64,000 nt of DNA from contig HG934468.1 of assembly GCA_000723505.1 (NCBI GenBank), forward strand, positions 1,582,798-1,646,797. The letters run 5' to 3'. This DNA is from Mucinivorans hirudinis (lineage in GTDB: Bacteria > Bacteroidota > Bacteroidia > Bacteroidales > Rikenellaceae). Made by a program: the position numbers and the translations under genes. Below, piece after piece: positions 16,757 through 25,978 of this stretch; the first letter of the stretch is position 1, and every line of letters starts with the position of its first letter. Below the pieces are notes generated by a model. It saw only the letters and a list, made by a program, of their open reading frames with translations, was not told the origin of the DNA and made no database searches.

Positions 16757-17881
16757 TTATGTGAAAAGTCTTGTACGGCGGTCGAGCTCATAAATCTGCT
16801 CGAAGGAGCAGATTTTTTCTTTCTCAAAGTGCTCCATAGCGCGTTCAATGTGTCGAGCTATTGAGGTGTACCCTATCTCGCCCCGCAGGAATCTTGCAAC
16901 AGCCACCTCGTTCGCGCCATTCAACACGCAAGGCACAGTGCCACCCTCGCGTAATGCGCCGTATGCCAATGCTAAGCAGGGGTAACGCCGCTCATCCACC
17001 TCGCGGAAAGTGAGCGGTTGAATGGGGTTGTAGGGAGCTGTATCCAGCGGCAACCGCTTGGGGAAAGTGAGGGCGTACTGTATCGGCAACTTCATATCCG
17101 GAGTGCCCATTTGCGCTTTGAGAGCGCCATCGTGAAATTCAACAAAAGAGTGGATTATGCTTTCGGGGTGGATAACAACCTCAATATCCGTGTGTTCAAC
17201 TCCAAAGAGCCACTTCGCCTCAATCACCTCCAACCCCTTGTTCACCATCGTTGCCGAATCTATCGTTATTTTTGCGCCCATCGTCCAGTTTGGATGTCTG
17301 AGTGCTTGTTGAATGGTTACTTTCTCCAATTCCTCCGGCGGCAAATCGCGTAGAGCTCCGCCTGAAGCGGTGATTATAAGCCTTTTGATGGGAGATTGTT
17401 CACCCACTAAGCATTGAAAAATCGCGGAATGTTCGGAATCCACCGGTATAATGGGGGCGTTATATTTCAGCGAGAGGGGAATAATCAACTCTCCGGCAAC
17501 CACTAACGTCTCCTTGTTGGCGAGTGCAATCTTTTTGCCCGCCTTGATTGCAGCTACCGTGGGCGCGAGCCCCGCAAAACCGACCATTGCCGTAATCACC
17601 GTGTCGATAGCGGGATTAACAACCTCCTGTTCAATGGCTTCAGCTCCGGCATAGACCTTTATCGGCTCGTTGCTGAGCGCACTTCGCAACTTGTCGTAGT
17701 GCTCCCCTTGTGAGATAATCACCGCTGAGGGCTGAAATTCAATAGCCTGCCGTGCCAGCAACTCCCAGTTGTTGGCGGCAGTAAGTAGCTCAACCTCAAA
17801 AATATCAGCGTTGGCACGAACAACCTCCAACGACTGCGTGCCGATGGAGCCTGTGGAGCCGAGAATTGCGATGCGTTGCAT
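16757..17881 (-). CDS. dxr: 1-deoxy-D-xylulose 5-phosphate reductoisomerase
   Basis: 374 residues from the ATG at 17881 (MQRIAILGSTGSIG, the NADPH-binding start). The longer frame to 17980 overlaps dnaG and is not needed. Motifs are ALANKETLV, PVDSEHSAIFQ (metal binding), ASGGALRD and NWTMGAKITIDSATMVNKGLEVIEA, the last carrying substrate contacts. It makes 2-C-methylerythritol 4-phosphate, the committed step of the MEP isoprenoid pathway. ispF of the same pathway is at 27690. It lies 91 bases downstream of dnaG on the same strand. Confidence 0.96.
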   Translation of the reverse strand: MQRIAILGSTGSIGTQSLEVVRANADIFEVELLTAANNWELLARQAIEFQPSAVIISQGEHYDKLRSALSNEPIKVYAGAEAIEQEVVNPAIDTVITAMVGFAGLAPTVAAIKAGKKIALANKETLVVAGELIIPLSLKYNAPIIPVDSEHSAIFQCLVGEQSPIKRLIITASGGALRDLPPEELEKVTIQQALRHPNWTMGAKITIDSATMVNKGLEVIEAKWLFGVEHTDIEVVIHPESIIHSFVEFHDGALKAQMGTPDMKLPIQYALTFPKRLPLDTAPYNPIQPLTFREVDERRYPCLALAYGALREGGTVPCVLNGANEVAVARFLRGEIGYTSIARHIERAMEHFEKEKICSFEQIYELDRRTRLFT

Positions 17882-17972
17882 AGTTAGTGTGGTTTGTGGG
17901 CGTGGTTTATTATGTAACAATATCCAAGAAAGATAACCCAAGCGGGGGAGATGATAGAGCTCAACAAGCCCC

Positions 17973-19862
17973 TCACACAATCCTATCCCACCGCTCGCGT
18001 ATCTGCTTGCGAAGTTCGTTCAATCTATTTATCTCCAACATTATATCCGTATCATTCTCTCCTTGAATTGTGCCGATAAGCAGCTTGATTTTCTGCTCAG
18101 CCAACCGCTCGAAGAGGAGCGATAGCGACTTGGGAATGGCTACGCCCAGTCGCTGTTTTTCGGTCGAAAAAACCTTTTCGGAGCGCTCCCAGTAGCGACT
18201 CTCGTTGTAGAGCTGTTCGGAAAATTCCAAGTCCGTAACAAACGTTGCCACATCAGCCTCGGGGCTGTTTATCATCTCGTCCCGCTTGATGATGCCACTC
18301 TCGCACATCTGCAATATCTTTACATAGAGCGGATTGGCAAACACAATTTCTAAACTATCCAACTCACCCAAAATAGTCTCGGCAATGGGCATCTCCACTT
18401 CTGTAAAGTTCTCATCCTCAAACATAAAATTCTCGCCACCATACTTCACCAAGTACTTTATCACCTCCCCCTCGAGCACCTCAATCTGTTGCAGAACAGC
18501 GTCCCTATCCTCCGCAAATACCGGCTCACTCTCTCGCGGACGCACCTTCTCGTACCACTTCTGCCCGCTGACCAACCCCAAACTCTTGCGACGAACCTCC
18601 ACCTGCAACAAATCCTGAGAAATATCCAACAACCGGCTGCACTCCCTAATAAAAACCTGCTGCTCAATAGCGCTGGGAATCAATGCAATAGTCGAAACTA
18701 TGTCGCTTATGACCTCGGCTCGCCGAATCGGGTCATCCTCAGCATCCTTGAGCAATAAAGCGGTCTTGAAGCGAATGAAATCGACCTCATTCTGAGCAAT
18801 ATAGTCTGCAAGGTATTGTGTGGAGTTGGACTTTGCAAACGAGTCGGGGTCTTCCCCCTCGGGCAGCATCACACACCGCACGGTCAGCCCCGCCTGCAAA
18901 ATCATATCAATCCCACGCATCGATGCCTTGATACCCGCCGAGTCACCATCGTAAATGACTGTTATATTGTTCGTAAAACGTTTTATCAACCTGATTTGCT
19001 CCTCGGTCAATGACGTTCCGCTGCTGGCTACCACATTCTCGATGCCCGCTTGGTGCATCTGTATTACGTCCGTATAACCCTCCACCAAGATACACCTATC
19101 ACTCTGAGTGATGGCTTTCTTGGCAAAAAATATTCCGTAAAGCGTGAAACTCTTGTGATAAACCTCGCTCTCGGGCGAGTTGAGATATTTTGCAACTTTC
19201 TTGTCAGCCCGAAGCGTACGCCCGCCGAAACCTATGACACGCCCGCTCAGGGAGTGGATGGGGAACATTACGCGCCCGAAAAAGCGGTCATAGAACCCTC
19301 CGCGCTCGCGTTTGCCGGCTAACCCCGTCCTCTCTAAAAACTGCTCCTGAAAACCCGCTTTCAGAGCCGCCACAGCCATCTCACCATTCTCGGGACAGTA
19401 GCCCAAACCAAATTTTTTGATAGTTTGCTCGGTAAACCCCCGCTCCACGAAATATTGGTACGCAAAGTCCGCCTTGGGAAGCTCCTGTACGAAAAAATCC
19501 GAAGCCCACGAGTTGAGCACCATCATACTCTCGCGGTCGTTATTGGAAACCACCTCTTCCTCCGATAGTTGCCGCTCCTCGATGGTGATATTATACTTTT
19601 TGGCGAGAAGGCGTAGTGCCTCGGGATAACTCAACTTCTCGTGCTCCATAACAAAGCTCACGGAATTGCCCCCCTTGCCGCATCCGAAACATTTATACAA
19701 ACCCTTGGCAGGCGAGACCATAAAAGATGGTGTCTTTTCGTTGTGGAACGGGCAGCAGGCTGTATAGTTTACCCCCTTTCGCTTGAGGGTAACATAGTCA
19801 GAGACCACCTCCACAATGTCGGCAGCCGAAAAAATTCGGTCTATGGTCGAGCGGTCAATCAT
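17973..19862 (-). CDS. dnaG: DNA primase DnaG
   Basis: 629 residues, the usual length. The CHC2 zinc module is formed by C37, H40, C58 and C61 (CPFHNEKTPSF ... CFGCG). The TOPRIM core follows with VEGYTDVIQMHQAG and VIYDGDSAGIKASMRG. The C-terminal helicase-binding region is divergent, as expected. It makes RNA primers for replication. The gene stands 92 bases upstream of dxr. Its upstream region is AT-rich and short (19863-19986). Confidence 0.96.
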   Translation of the reverse strand: MIDRSTIDRIFSAADIVEVVSDYVTLKRKGVNYTACCPFHNEKTPSFMVSPAKGLYKCFGCGKGGNSVSFVMEHEKLSYPEALRLLAKKYNITIEERQLSEEEVVSNNDRESMMVLNSWASDFFVQELPKADFAYQYFVERGFTEQTIKKFGLGYCPENGEMAVAALKAGFQEQFLERTGLAGKRERGGFYDRFFGRVMFPIHSLSGRVIGFGGRTLRADKKVAKYLNSPESEVYHKSFTLYGIFFAKKAITQSDRCILVEGYTDVIQMHQAGIENVVASSGTSLTEEQIRLIKRFTNNITVIYDGDSAGIKASMRGIDMILQAGLTVRCVMLPEGEDPDSFAKSNSTQYLADYIAQNEVDFIRFKTALLLKDAEDDPIRRAEVISDIVSTIALIPSAIEQQVFIRECSRLLDISQDLLQVEVRRKSLGLVSGQKWYEKVRPRESEPVFAEDRDAVLQQIEVLEGEVIKYLVKYGGENFMFEDENFTEVEMPIAETILGELDSLEIVFANPLYVKILQMCESGIIKRDEMINSPEADVATFVTDLEFSEQLYNESRYWERSEKVFSTEKQRLGVAIPKSLSLLFERLAEQKIKLLIGTIQGENDTDIMLEINRLNELRKQIRERWDRIV

Positions 19863-19986
19863 CTGTTGAATGAAAAATTAATAATGAAAAGTAAACAATA
19901 TTTCTTTTTCTTAACTCACAATAAAAAAAGAAATATTTATTGAAAATCAAATAGATAATAAAGATGAGCTTGTTTATTCTTTTTTT

Positions 19987-20499
19987 TTATGCCATAGGTT
20001 TATTCGTGTATACTCGGTATGTACGACCACCTTCGGCAACGAGTTCTTTACCGACCATCGAATATACCATTTTTCTCAATTCATTAAACATAACATCTGG
20101 TAGTCTACTTGAAATGGAGGCAATCGAGCTTTTGGGATGTTGTCGTAAGTCTTCAATTATAAGAGCTTTCAAAGTGTGCGGTTCAATCGTACGTAGCGAT
20201 GGTGATATATTTATTATAAAATATTGACTACCTGATTCATCCTCCATAGTAGCCGATGCTACCAAAGACACATTGAAGCACAGACTCCTCAATTTTGTTA
20301 TCGCGTTATTTACCTCTGCTTGCTCAATTACTTGATTTGGTAAAGGTTGTTTTGTTTTATCGTCGTACCCGATAAATATTCTACCACCCTGAGCATTTGC
20401 AAACGCCACATAACTCTCTGCCAAAGAACGAAATCCTTTGTCGCCGGTTCGTATCTTTTGAATACTTTTGTAATCGATAGTCTGTTTTTCGCTTTCCAT
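19987..20499 (-). pseudogene. AlbA_2 (Schlafen-type) ATP-binding protein remnant with internal deletion
   Basis: 170 residues. The N-terminal part (TIDYKSIQKIRTG ... SYVAFANAQGGRIFIGYDD) is an AlbA_2 nucleic-acid-binding domain of a family whose members are normally 450-600 residues. Residues from about 107 (HTLKALIIEDLRQHP ... LVAEGGRTYRVY) read like the winged-helix C-terminal end. The central segment (IYIRVADK region and ATPase part) is absent, so an in-frame internal deletion is likely. The frame itself is intact and the product could still be made. It lies just downstream of the GH95 gene on the same strand. Confidence 0.55.
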
Positions 20500-20513
20500 A
20501 GTTAGTCGCTTTC

Positions 20514-22787
20514 CTATTTCCCTATAGTTACCTTCTCCCCCGCGCGGGTATCCATCTCAATAAACCCATCCAAAATCTTCACATTATCGCCCCCCACTAT
20601 CTTCAAATTCTCGCTCGCAATAGGCGTTTTCAGTCTCAATTTACCACCGGCTTCGGAGATAATCTCCACACTATCAACCACCCCATTGCGCTGAACAGCC
20701 GTTACCAAAAACGCCCCCTGCCCCCGCAAATTGCTAAAGGAGACATCTGCCCAATCAGAGGGTATTGCCGGGAAAATCTCGATATAACCTCGGTGGCTCT
20801 GCAATAGCATATCTTGAACGCCGGAAGCGAACGCCATATTGCCCTCGAGGGTAAAAGGACGGTAAGTAAATTTGCTCTTGCCGCTCTTTGTCTGGTCGCC
20901 GTTGGCGTGGAAGGTGTTGCTCAGACAGAAACATTGGGCAAAGGTGCGTAGGTGTTCCGCCGCCTTTTCGCCATTATAGGCGCGGGCATACATATTGGCA
21001 AACCACGAGAATGAGTATCCCGTCCAGTAGTCGCTACCCACGCGCTCAATCACATCTAAGGTAGCCTCCACAATATCCCTATCACGCCCCCCCTTTGCCA
21101 CATCCAGCGTCGATAGCGGATGAATTGCCATTGCATTGGACATATGACGGTGCGACACCTCGTAGGGATGCCCTTGGGCAAAAGCCAACGAACCATCCTC
21201 AGCCAAGGCATAGTCGCCAAATTCGTTGCCAATGCGTTGCCACTCTTGAGCTTGCTCGTTTTTGCCAAGTTCCGTAGCCATTTCGGCGGCAATGGCGAAG
21301 AGATATTTCGATAGGGCGAGGTCGTAGTTTGTCATCGTGCGAAACCACGCCTGTGCCGAGTTGTCGTAAATCTCGGGTGATGAACTCATTGGAAATTGAC
21401 GAACCCCACTCTTGTCTAATTTCGAGTAATTTGCCACAAACTGTGCCACTTCGCTAACAAAGGGATAACCAACCTCCTCCAGAAACTTTCTATCCATCGA
21501 GTATCGCCAATGGAGGTAGAAGTGTTGCGAGAGCCACGAAGCGGTCGAGGGCGAGAATGAGTATTGAATCCAGCCCCCCATCGGCTCGCCCGCGAGGGTT
21601 GCCACCCCGGGGACGTTCAGTCCTTCAAGTTCATAGAAACTCTTCGTGAATTTGCGATAGACCTCCTTTTGCTGATGCAGCGTATTGAGGAAACTGTAAC
21701 CAAGCTCCAAGTGGTTGCCCGTGTAGGCGGGCCAATAGCTCAATTCGGTGTTCAGGTCGTGGTGAACATCACCCTTCCAGGGTGGGAGCTTGCCGTTGTC
21801 GGCAGTCCAAACACCCTGCAAGGGGATGATATAGCCATCATTGCGTGTGAGGGAACCGAATTTATACATCTCGTTGTCGTACTGCTTCTGCAAAACGCTA
21901 TCCGGTACATTAACTGAGGATTGCGCCCAGAACTTCTGCCACCACTCATTGTGAAGCGCATAATCCTTCTCCACACCGCGAGCCATTGCCTGCGAGGCGT
22001 TTTCCTGTGCGTTACCCCCGCCCAGTGAGGATGTTACACTCCACGCACCGGTCAGTTTGCTGCCGCTCTGTTTGTAATCTACGGCGAGGTCATACCAAAA
22101 ATCGCCCCAACCTTTTTGGTGATATTTTATCGTGTTTGCCTCTCGAACCACCTCCCCTTGCTCATATCCCAACCTGCCGAGGCTCTGTCCGTCCACCGAA
22201 TTTCCTGCCTCGCTTGCGTTGTGGTATGTGGGCGGAACTATCACAGGAACAATCTCTTGCGGAATATTCTCAAAAACAAACCAGCCGATAGGACGGTTTG
22301 CATCAACAAAGGTGGTGAGTGTTGCACCGTTTTTCCACCTCACCACGCAGAGTGCGTTATTTAGGTAGAGACGCACATTTTCCACCTCTCCCAGTGCACC
22401 AATATTAAATTCGAGTGCCGCCCCCGGAATCTTGGATGGCGCTGCAAAAGCCTCATAAGAGACATCATATTTGAGCTGCACTTCACCATATTTATTGTTT
22501 ATGACACGGTCGTAGACCCAGTCGAAGGTTTTCGGGTTGGTCACGATGCTGTCGCTCGGGCGCAAATCCCACAGGTCTATCCTATCCAACGACATACGTA
22601 GTGTTGTGTCGTTTTTTTGCCAAACTAATGCCCCCACAAAACCGTTGCCCAGAGGAATACCCTCGTCCCAAGTGCGCGCCAAGGCTGTGAATTGCAAATC
22701 AGAGGAGGTTGAATTTGTTATAAATGGCTTATTATTACAGTGCAATAGTGTAAAACAAGTGAGCGATAATAAAAATAATTTCTTCAT
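20514..22787 (-). CDS. Glycoside hydrolase family 95-like lipoprotein
   Basis: 757 residues. The signal sequence ends in LLHC, a lipobox with the lipidated cysteine near residue 17. GH95 features are ARTWDEGIPLGNGFVGALVW near residues 37-56 and the C-terminal FTLEGNMAFASGVQDMLLQSH with IEIFPAIPSDW. GH95 enzymes are mostly alpha-L-fucosidases or galactosidases that act by inversion. A role in host or plant glycan breakdown at the cell surface is inferred. No SusC/SusD genes are nearby, so it is not in a normal polysaccharide utilisation locus. Its start overlaps the stop of the HyfI-like gene by four bases. Confidence 0.83.
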   Translation of the reverse strand: MKKLFLLSLTCFTLLHCNNKPFITNSTSSDLQFTALARTWDEGIPLGNGFVGALVWQKNDTTLRMSLDRIDLWDLRPSDSIVTNPKTFDWVYDRVINNKYGEVQLKYDVSYEAFAAPSKIPGAALEFNIGALGEVENVRLYLNNALCVVRWKNGATLTTFVDANRPIGWFVFENIPQEIVPVIVPPTYHNASEAGNSVDGQSLGRLGYEQGEVVREANTIKYHQKGWGDFWYDLAVDYKQSGSKLTGAWSVTSSLGGGNAQENASQAMARGVEKDYALHNEWWQKFWAQSSVNVPDSVLQKQYDNEMYKFGSLTRNDGYIIPLQGVWTADNGKLPPWKGDVHHDLNTELSYWPAYTGNHLELGYSFLNTLHQQKEVYRKFTKSFYELEGLNVPGVATLAGEPMGGWIQYSFSPSTASWLSQHFYLHWRYSMDRKFLEEVGYPFVSEVAQFVANYSKLDKSGVRQFPMSSSPEIYDNSAQAWFRTMTNYDLALSKYLFAIAAEMATELGKNEQAQEWQRIGNEFGDYALAEDGSLAFAQGHPYEVSHRHMSNAMAIHPLSTLDVAKGGRDRDIVEATLDVIERVGSDYWTGYSFSWFANMYARAYNGEKAAEHLRTFAQCFCLSNTFHANGDQTKSGKSKFTYRPFTLEGNMAFASGVQDMLLQSHRGYIEIFPAIPSDWADVSFSNLRGQGAFLVTAVQRNGVVDSVEIISEAGGKLRLKTPIASENLKIVGGDNVKILDGFIEMDTRAGEKVTIGK

Positions 22788-23515
22788 AACTTGGGTGGTT
22801 TTAATCCTAAAATAAACGAGAGGGGGTGTACGGGATTTCCCGCTATATATAGGTTGATATGATTATTATCAATGAATTGACGATAGATTGCGGGCGAATC
22901 TGCGAACAATCCGCCCGAGATGGCATCCGTCCCCGCCAATATAATCAGCTTGGGGTCGGGCGTGGCATCGAGCACGAGTTGCGTTTCCCGTGCCATATTG
23001 CGAGTTATGGGACCGGTAATCACCACACCATCAGCGTGTCGCGGCGATGCTGTGAACTCTATCCCATACCGCGCCATATCGAAATTGACATTGCCCGCCG
23101 CATTTAGCTCCATCTCGTTCGAGCCATCCCCTCCAGCCGAAATCTGCCTGAGTTTCAGTGAGTTTTTGAATAGCGGATTTTGAGTGATTGTATAAGGCTT
23201 TGTCGGCGTGTCAAAAAGTATAATCAACTCTTCGCGCACGGATGTGGCTAAATGATAGTCATTTGTAAAAATAATATTCTCCGGATGGCGGAATGAGCAC
23301 TCTTTGCAAAATATACACCGTCCCATATCCAACCCTGCCACCGACAATGCCCCAACAGGACACATCTGTGCGGTTTGCAAAAATTTCGCCTCATCTAACC
23401 CGCTACTCCTAAGCACTACCCTACCCCTGAATTTTTCGGTCAAAACAACCTTATCAAGCTCTCTTATAGCCTGATAACCGTGCTCGCGAAGCGTATTTAC
23501 GGTGCTCTTTAGCAT
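22784..23515 (-). CDS. HyfI/NuoB-like small subunit lacking all proximal-cluster cysteines, with N-terminal ferredoxin module
   Basis: 243 residues. The N-terminal part holds one [4Fe-4S] set (C52 in MCPVGAL; C67, C70 and C73 in CIFCKEC), while the usual last cysteine of that second motif is His. The rest aligns with group 4 hydrogenase small subunits (ARYGIEFTASPRHADGVVITGPITRNM). Where the family has GSCNGCE the protein reads GSNE (131-134), GTC is GTD (D197), and GCPPRP is GNPVHP (N227). All four ligands of the proximal/N2 cluster are therefore missing. It may be a structural subunit of a non-hydrogenase complex with hyfC/hyfE at 2-3.5 kb. It overlaps the GH95 start. Confidence 0.78.
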   Translation of the reverse strand: MLKSTVNTLREHGYQAIRELDKVVLTEKFRGRVVLRSSGLDEAKFLQTAQMCPVGALSVAGLDMGRCIFCKECSFRHPENIIFTNDYHLATSVREELIILFDTPTKPYTITQNPLFKNSLKLRQISAGGDGSNEMELNAAGNVNFDMARYGIEFTASPRHADGVVITGPITRNMARETQLVLDATPDPKLIILAGTDAISGGLFADSPAIYRQFIDNNHINLYIAGNPVHPLSFILGLKPPKL

Positions 23516-23572
23516 ATAGTTTATTGTTTAGAGTTTGCAAAATTGTGAAGAGCCCGCAGCTAATTCTAAACT

Positions 23573-23833
23573 CTAAACCGGGTCATATCCGTGTCCACCC
23601 CAGGGGTGACACCGCGCGAGCCGTCGAATAGTTTTGTATAGCCCCTTGAATAATCCATACTTACGTAGTGCATCGATGCCATATTGCGAACAAGTAGGGG
23701 TGTATCGACACGTGGAGGGGAAATAGGGCGAGATGCCGTATTGATAGAATTTAATCAGCAGTAGTGGCAGGGCGATTGCCATTTTTTGCAATAATTTTTG
23801 CAAGGATTTTCCCGAGAATTGTTGTAGTGCCAT
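23573..23833 (-). CDS. yidD: Membrane protein insertion efficiency factor YidD
   Basis: 86 residues with the YidD core LIKFYQYGISPYFPSTCRYTPTCSQYGIDALRKYG and a C-terminal CHPWGGHGYDPV, the conserved cysteines being present. It is a small amphipathic protein that aids YidC-dependent membrane insertion. It overlaps the 3' end of rnpA by 83 bases, or by 32 if the internal ATG at 23782 (MAIALPLLL) is used. The second start gives a more typical N-terminus. The rnpA-yidD order is conserved in many bacteria. Confidence 0.92.
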   Translation of the reverse strand: MALQQFSGKSLQKLLQKMAIALPLLLIKFYQYGISPYFPSTCRYTPTCSQYGIDALRKYGLFKGLYKTIRRLARCHPWGGHGYDPV

Positions 23834-24224
23834 TTTCTACCGCCTTATAGTCCAGTACCTCGCGCCCAATGTAGTTTAGTGTCAGCCGAACCTCCACGCC
23901 ACTCTGCTGCGCAATACCTGTTAGTTCACCCTTATTAAGCCTGTAAGCCTCTCTAATACGTCGCTTTAGCAGATTTCTATCCACCGCTCTTTTGAAGTAT
24001 CTCTTGCCCACCACAACCAACACCTTTACCCCACCCCCCTGCTCACACCCTGTCACCGTATACACACTACGTAAAGGATAGCCCATCGTCGCCTCTCCCT
24101 TTGCAAAAAGATTGTCTATAGCTATCCGACTGCATAGTCGTTCAGACTTCGGAAAACGAGCATCTTTCGCTTGAGTACCACGAGTCTGAAGGTCGCCTAT
24201 ATTTTCATTGCCGGCATTACTCAT
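23751..24224 (-). CDS. rnpA: Ribonuclease P protein component
   Basis: 157 residues. The protein has FPKSERLCSRIAIDNLFAKG near the N-terminus and the RNR signature KRAVDRNLLKRRIREAYRLNK around residues 74-94. It binds RNase P RNA and helps mature tRNA 5' ends. About 22 residues precede the usual N-terminus, so a later start is possible although no better ATG was seen. The gene lies between hemD and yidD on the minus strand, the usual Bacteroidota order. rpmH is not adjacent. Confidence 0.93.
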   Translation of the reverse strand: MSNAGNENIGDLQTRGTQAKDARFPKSERLCSRIAIDNLFAKGEATMGYPLRSVYTVTGCEQGGGVKVLVVVGKRYFKRAVDRNLLKRRIREAYRLNKGELTGIAQQSGVEVRLTLNYIGREVLDYKAVENGTTTILGKILAKIIAKNGNRPATTAD

Positions 24225-24277
24225 AATTTTCCAAAGATTGCTTATTCACACTTTCGGACTCTCCTGCCAACGATTAT

Positions 24278-25132
24278 CTACGCTCCGGCTGCTGTTACTT
24301 TTTTAGGTGATTTTCTCACACTTGCCACGCCCTTTGACGCAACGCCCGCAGGCTCGGGCAGGGTTCTGAGCGCAAAATCCTCTACATTGTCGCCATCATT
24401 GTAAGCCCTTATGTATCTGTCCAATGCCATTGTCAGCGAGGGGAATTTTGATGTGGGCGCCATAATGTCTACCTTGATTCCCGCCTCCATAGCCACGCGC
24501 GCCGTGCCGTTGCCAAAGATTGCTATTTTGTATTCGCCCTTGTTAGCGCCGAAATTGGCTATGTATGACTTGACGTCTGCCGGCGAGTATAGTGCCAAAA
24601 TATCAAAATCGACCGGGTTAATCTCTTTCAGGTCAGAGGATACCGTGTGCGAGAGGATTACTTTATTGTGTTTTATTCCCCCTTTGGTTAGCATCAGCGG
24701 TATTTCGGGCTTGTGTGGGTCACTCAGCGGCACAAGATACTTTTCGTCCTTGTGCTTGACCAAAACCTCCATCAGTTCCGGAAAAGTTCCGCCGGCAAAG
24801 AATATTTTGCGCTTGCGATAGACTATATATTTTTGCAGGTATAGTGCAACGGCTTCGCTCACGCAGAAATATTTCATTGTGTCGGGAATGGTGATTCGGC
24901 ATTCTTCGGCTATTCGGAAGTAGTGGTCTATAGCCGTTCGGGAGGTCATAATGACCGCCGAATGGTCTAAAATCTCGACCCTCTGCTTGCGGAATTCTTT
25001 TAGGGAAACACCCTCCACCTCTATAAAAGGACGAAAAACTATCTCTATTTCGTGCTTGGTTGCTAACTCCGAAAATGGCGATTTATCGCTCTGAGGAGCT
25101 GGCTGTGATATTAGAATGCGTTTGATGTTCAA
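24278..25132 (-). CDS. hemD: Uroporphyrinogen-III synthase
   Basis: 284 residues with the two-domain HemD fold. Visible features are RILISQPAP at the N-terminus, VIMTSRTAIDHYFRI, the hinge region and LALYSPADVKSYIANFG with IAIFGNGTARVAMEAG in the second half. HemD sequences are very divergent; the call also rests on the conserved block DUF4271-hemD-rnpA-yidD. It closes hydroxymethylbilane to the type III tetrapyrrole. The C-terminal 40 residues are low in conservation. It follows the DUF4271 gene by 18 bases and probably shares its transcript. Confidence 0.85.
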   Translation of the reverse strand: MNIKRILISQPAPQSDKSPFSELATKHEIEIVFRPFIEVEGVSLKEFRKQRVEILDHSAVIMTSRTAIDHYFRIAEECRITIPDTMKYFCVSEAVALYLQKYIVYRKRKIFFAGGTFPELMEVLVKHKDEKYLVPLSDPHKPEIPLMLTKGGIKHNKVILSHTVSSDLKEINPVDFDILALYSPADVKSYIANFGANKGEYKIAIFGNGTARVAMEAGIKVDIMAPTSKFPSLTMALDRYIRAYNDGDNVEDFALRTLPEPAGVASKGVASVRKSPKKVTAAGA

Positions 25133-25150
25133 TGTCTTACCCTTTTTCAG

Positions 25151-25978
25151 TTAAACACTATACCTCATCGAAATTGCCACCAAATAGCTGATGGGCATAA
25201 TTTCGACCGCGCAAAGGTACAAAATCCAACTGAAAACCCCAAATCCCCGCCTCAAAAAGAGCGATAAAAAACGTGTTGCCCGATAGAGCCACACCGACAC
25301 AAAGAGTCCGACAAAGAGCCAAAGCGATGTTTTGTCTATCGAGAGGGTGAGCGCCACCGGCATAGCAACCATCACTGCTGTGGTTGTGTGTATATTGCGT
25401 AACCGCCACAGGGACAGCGACCTCCTCTCTCTCGAGCCGAATATATCAATGACAACCTCTGCAATTAGTTGAAAAGTTGCCACACAAATAACCGCTCCAC
25501 CCGATATTGCCAGTGCATCCAACGGCTCAAAGAGGTCGAAATAGTCTAAAATGTTGTAGCAAATAAAAGTATAGAATACAAATATTAGTAAGTTGTTTAA
25601 TACAAATAATTTAACTCGCTCGCGATTTTCTGCTTCGTATTTATGAAGTGACTTGACGGCAGAAATTGCACCGGCGAAAAGGTGACCATAGTGGCGGCTG
25701 AAGGTGTATACGAAAAAAATATAAAAGAAGAGTACGGCTGTTATAATCAGAGAGTTACCCCAGTGTTGCGTTGCGGTTTTCTCTTGCGATGCTTTGAGTA
25801 ATTCGCCATCAACACCGGGTATGGCAATGTAGCTGCCATCAGAAAAAATCTCTGCTGCCGAGCTCGCCGCGCTATCCGACAAACCGACACCATCAACAGC
25901 GGGGAGGGTAAATTGCCTCGCAAGAATCCCCTCCTCGAACCATTTAACGGGTGGATTTGTCGGCAGCGAATCAATCAT
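25151..25978 (-). CDS. DUF4271 integral membrane protein
   Basis: 275 residues with about six helices in the C-terminal two thirds after a polar N-terminal region. DUF4271 proteins are restricted to Bacteroidota and usually sit directly upstream of hemD, as here. The function is unknown. The final residues (MPISYLVAISMRY) are typical. It overlaps the preceding small acidic gene by eight bases, suggesting coupled translation. Confidence 0.78.
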   Translation of the reverse strand: MIDSLPTNPPVKWFEEGILARQFTLPAVDGVGLSDSAASSAAEIFSDGSYIAIPGVDGELLKASQEKTATQHWGNSLIITAVLFFYIFFVYTFSRHYGHLFAGAISAVKSLHKYEAENRERVKLFVLNNLLIFVFYTFICYNILDYFDLFEPLDALAISGGAVICVATFQLIAEVVIDIFGSRERRSLSLWRLRNIHTTTAVMVAMPVALTLSIDKTSLWLFVGLFVSVWLYRATRFLSLFLRRGFGVFSWILYLCAVEIMPISYLVAISMRYSV

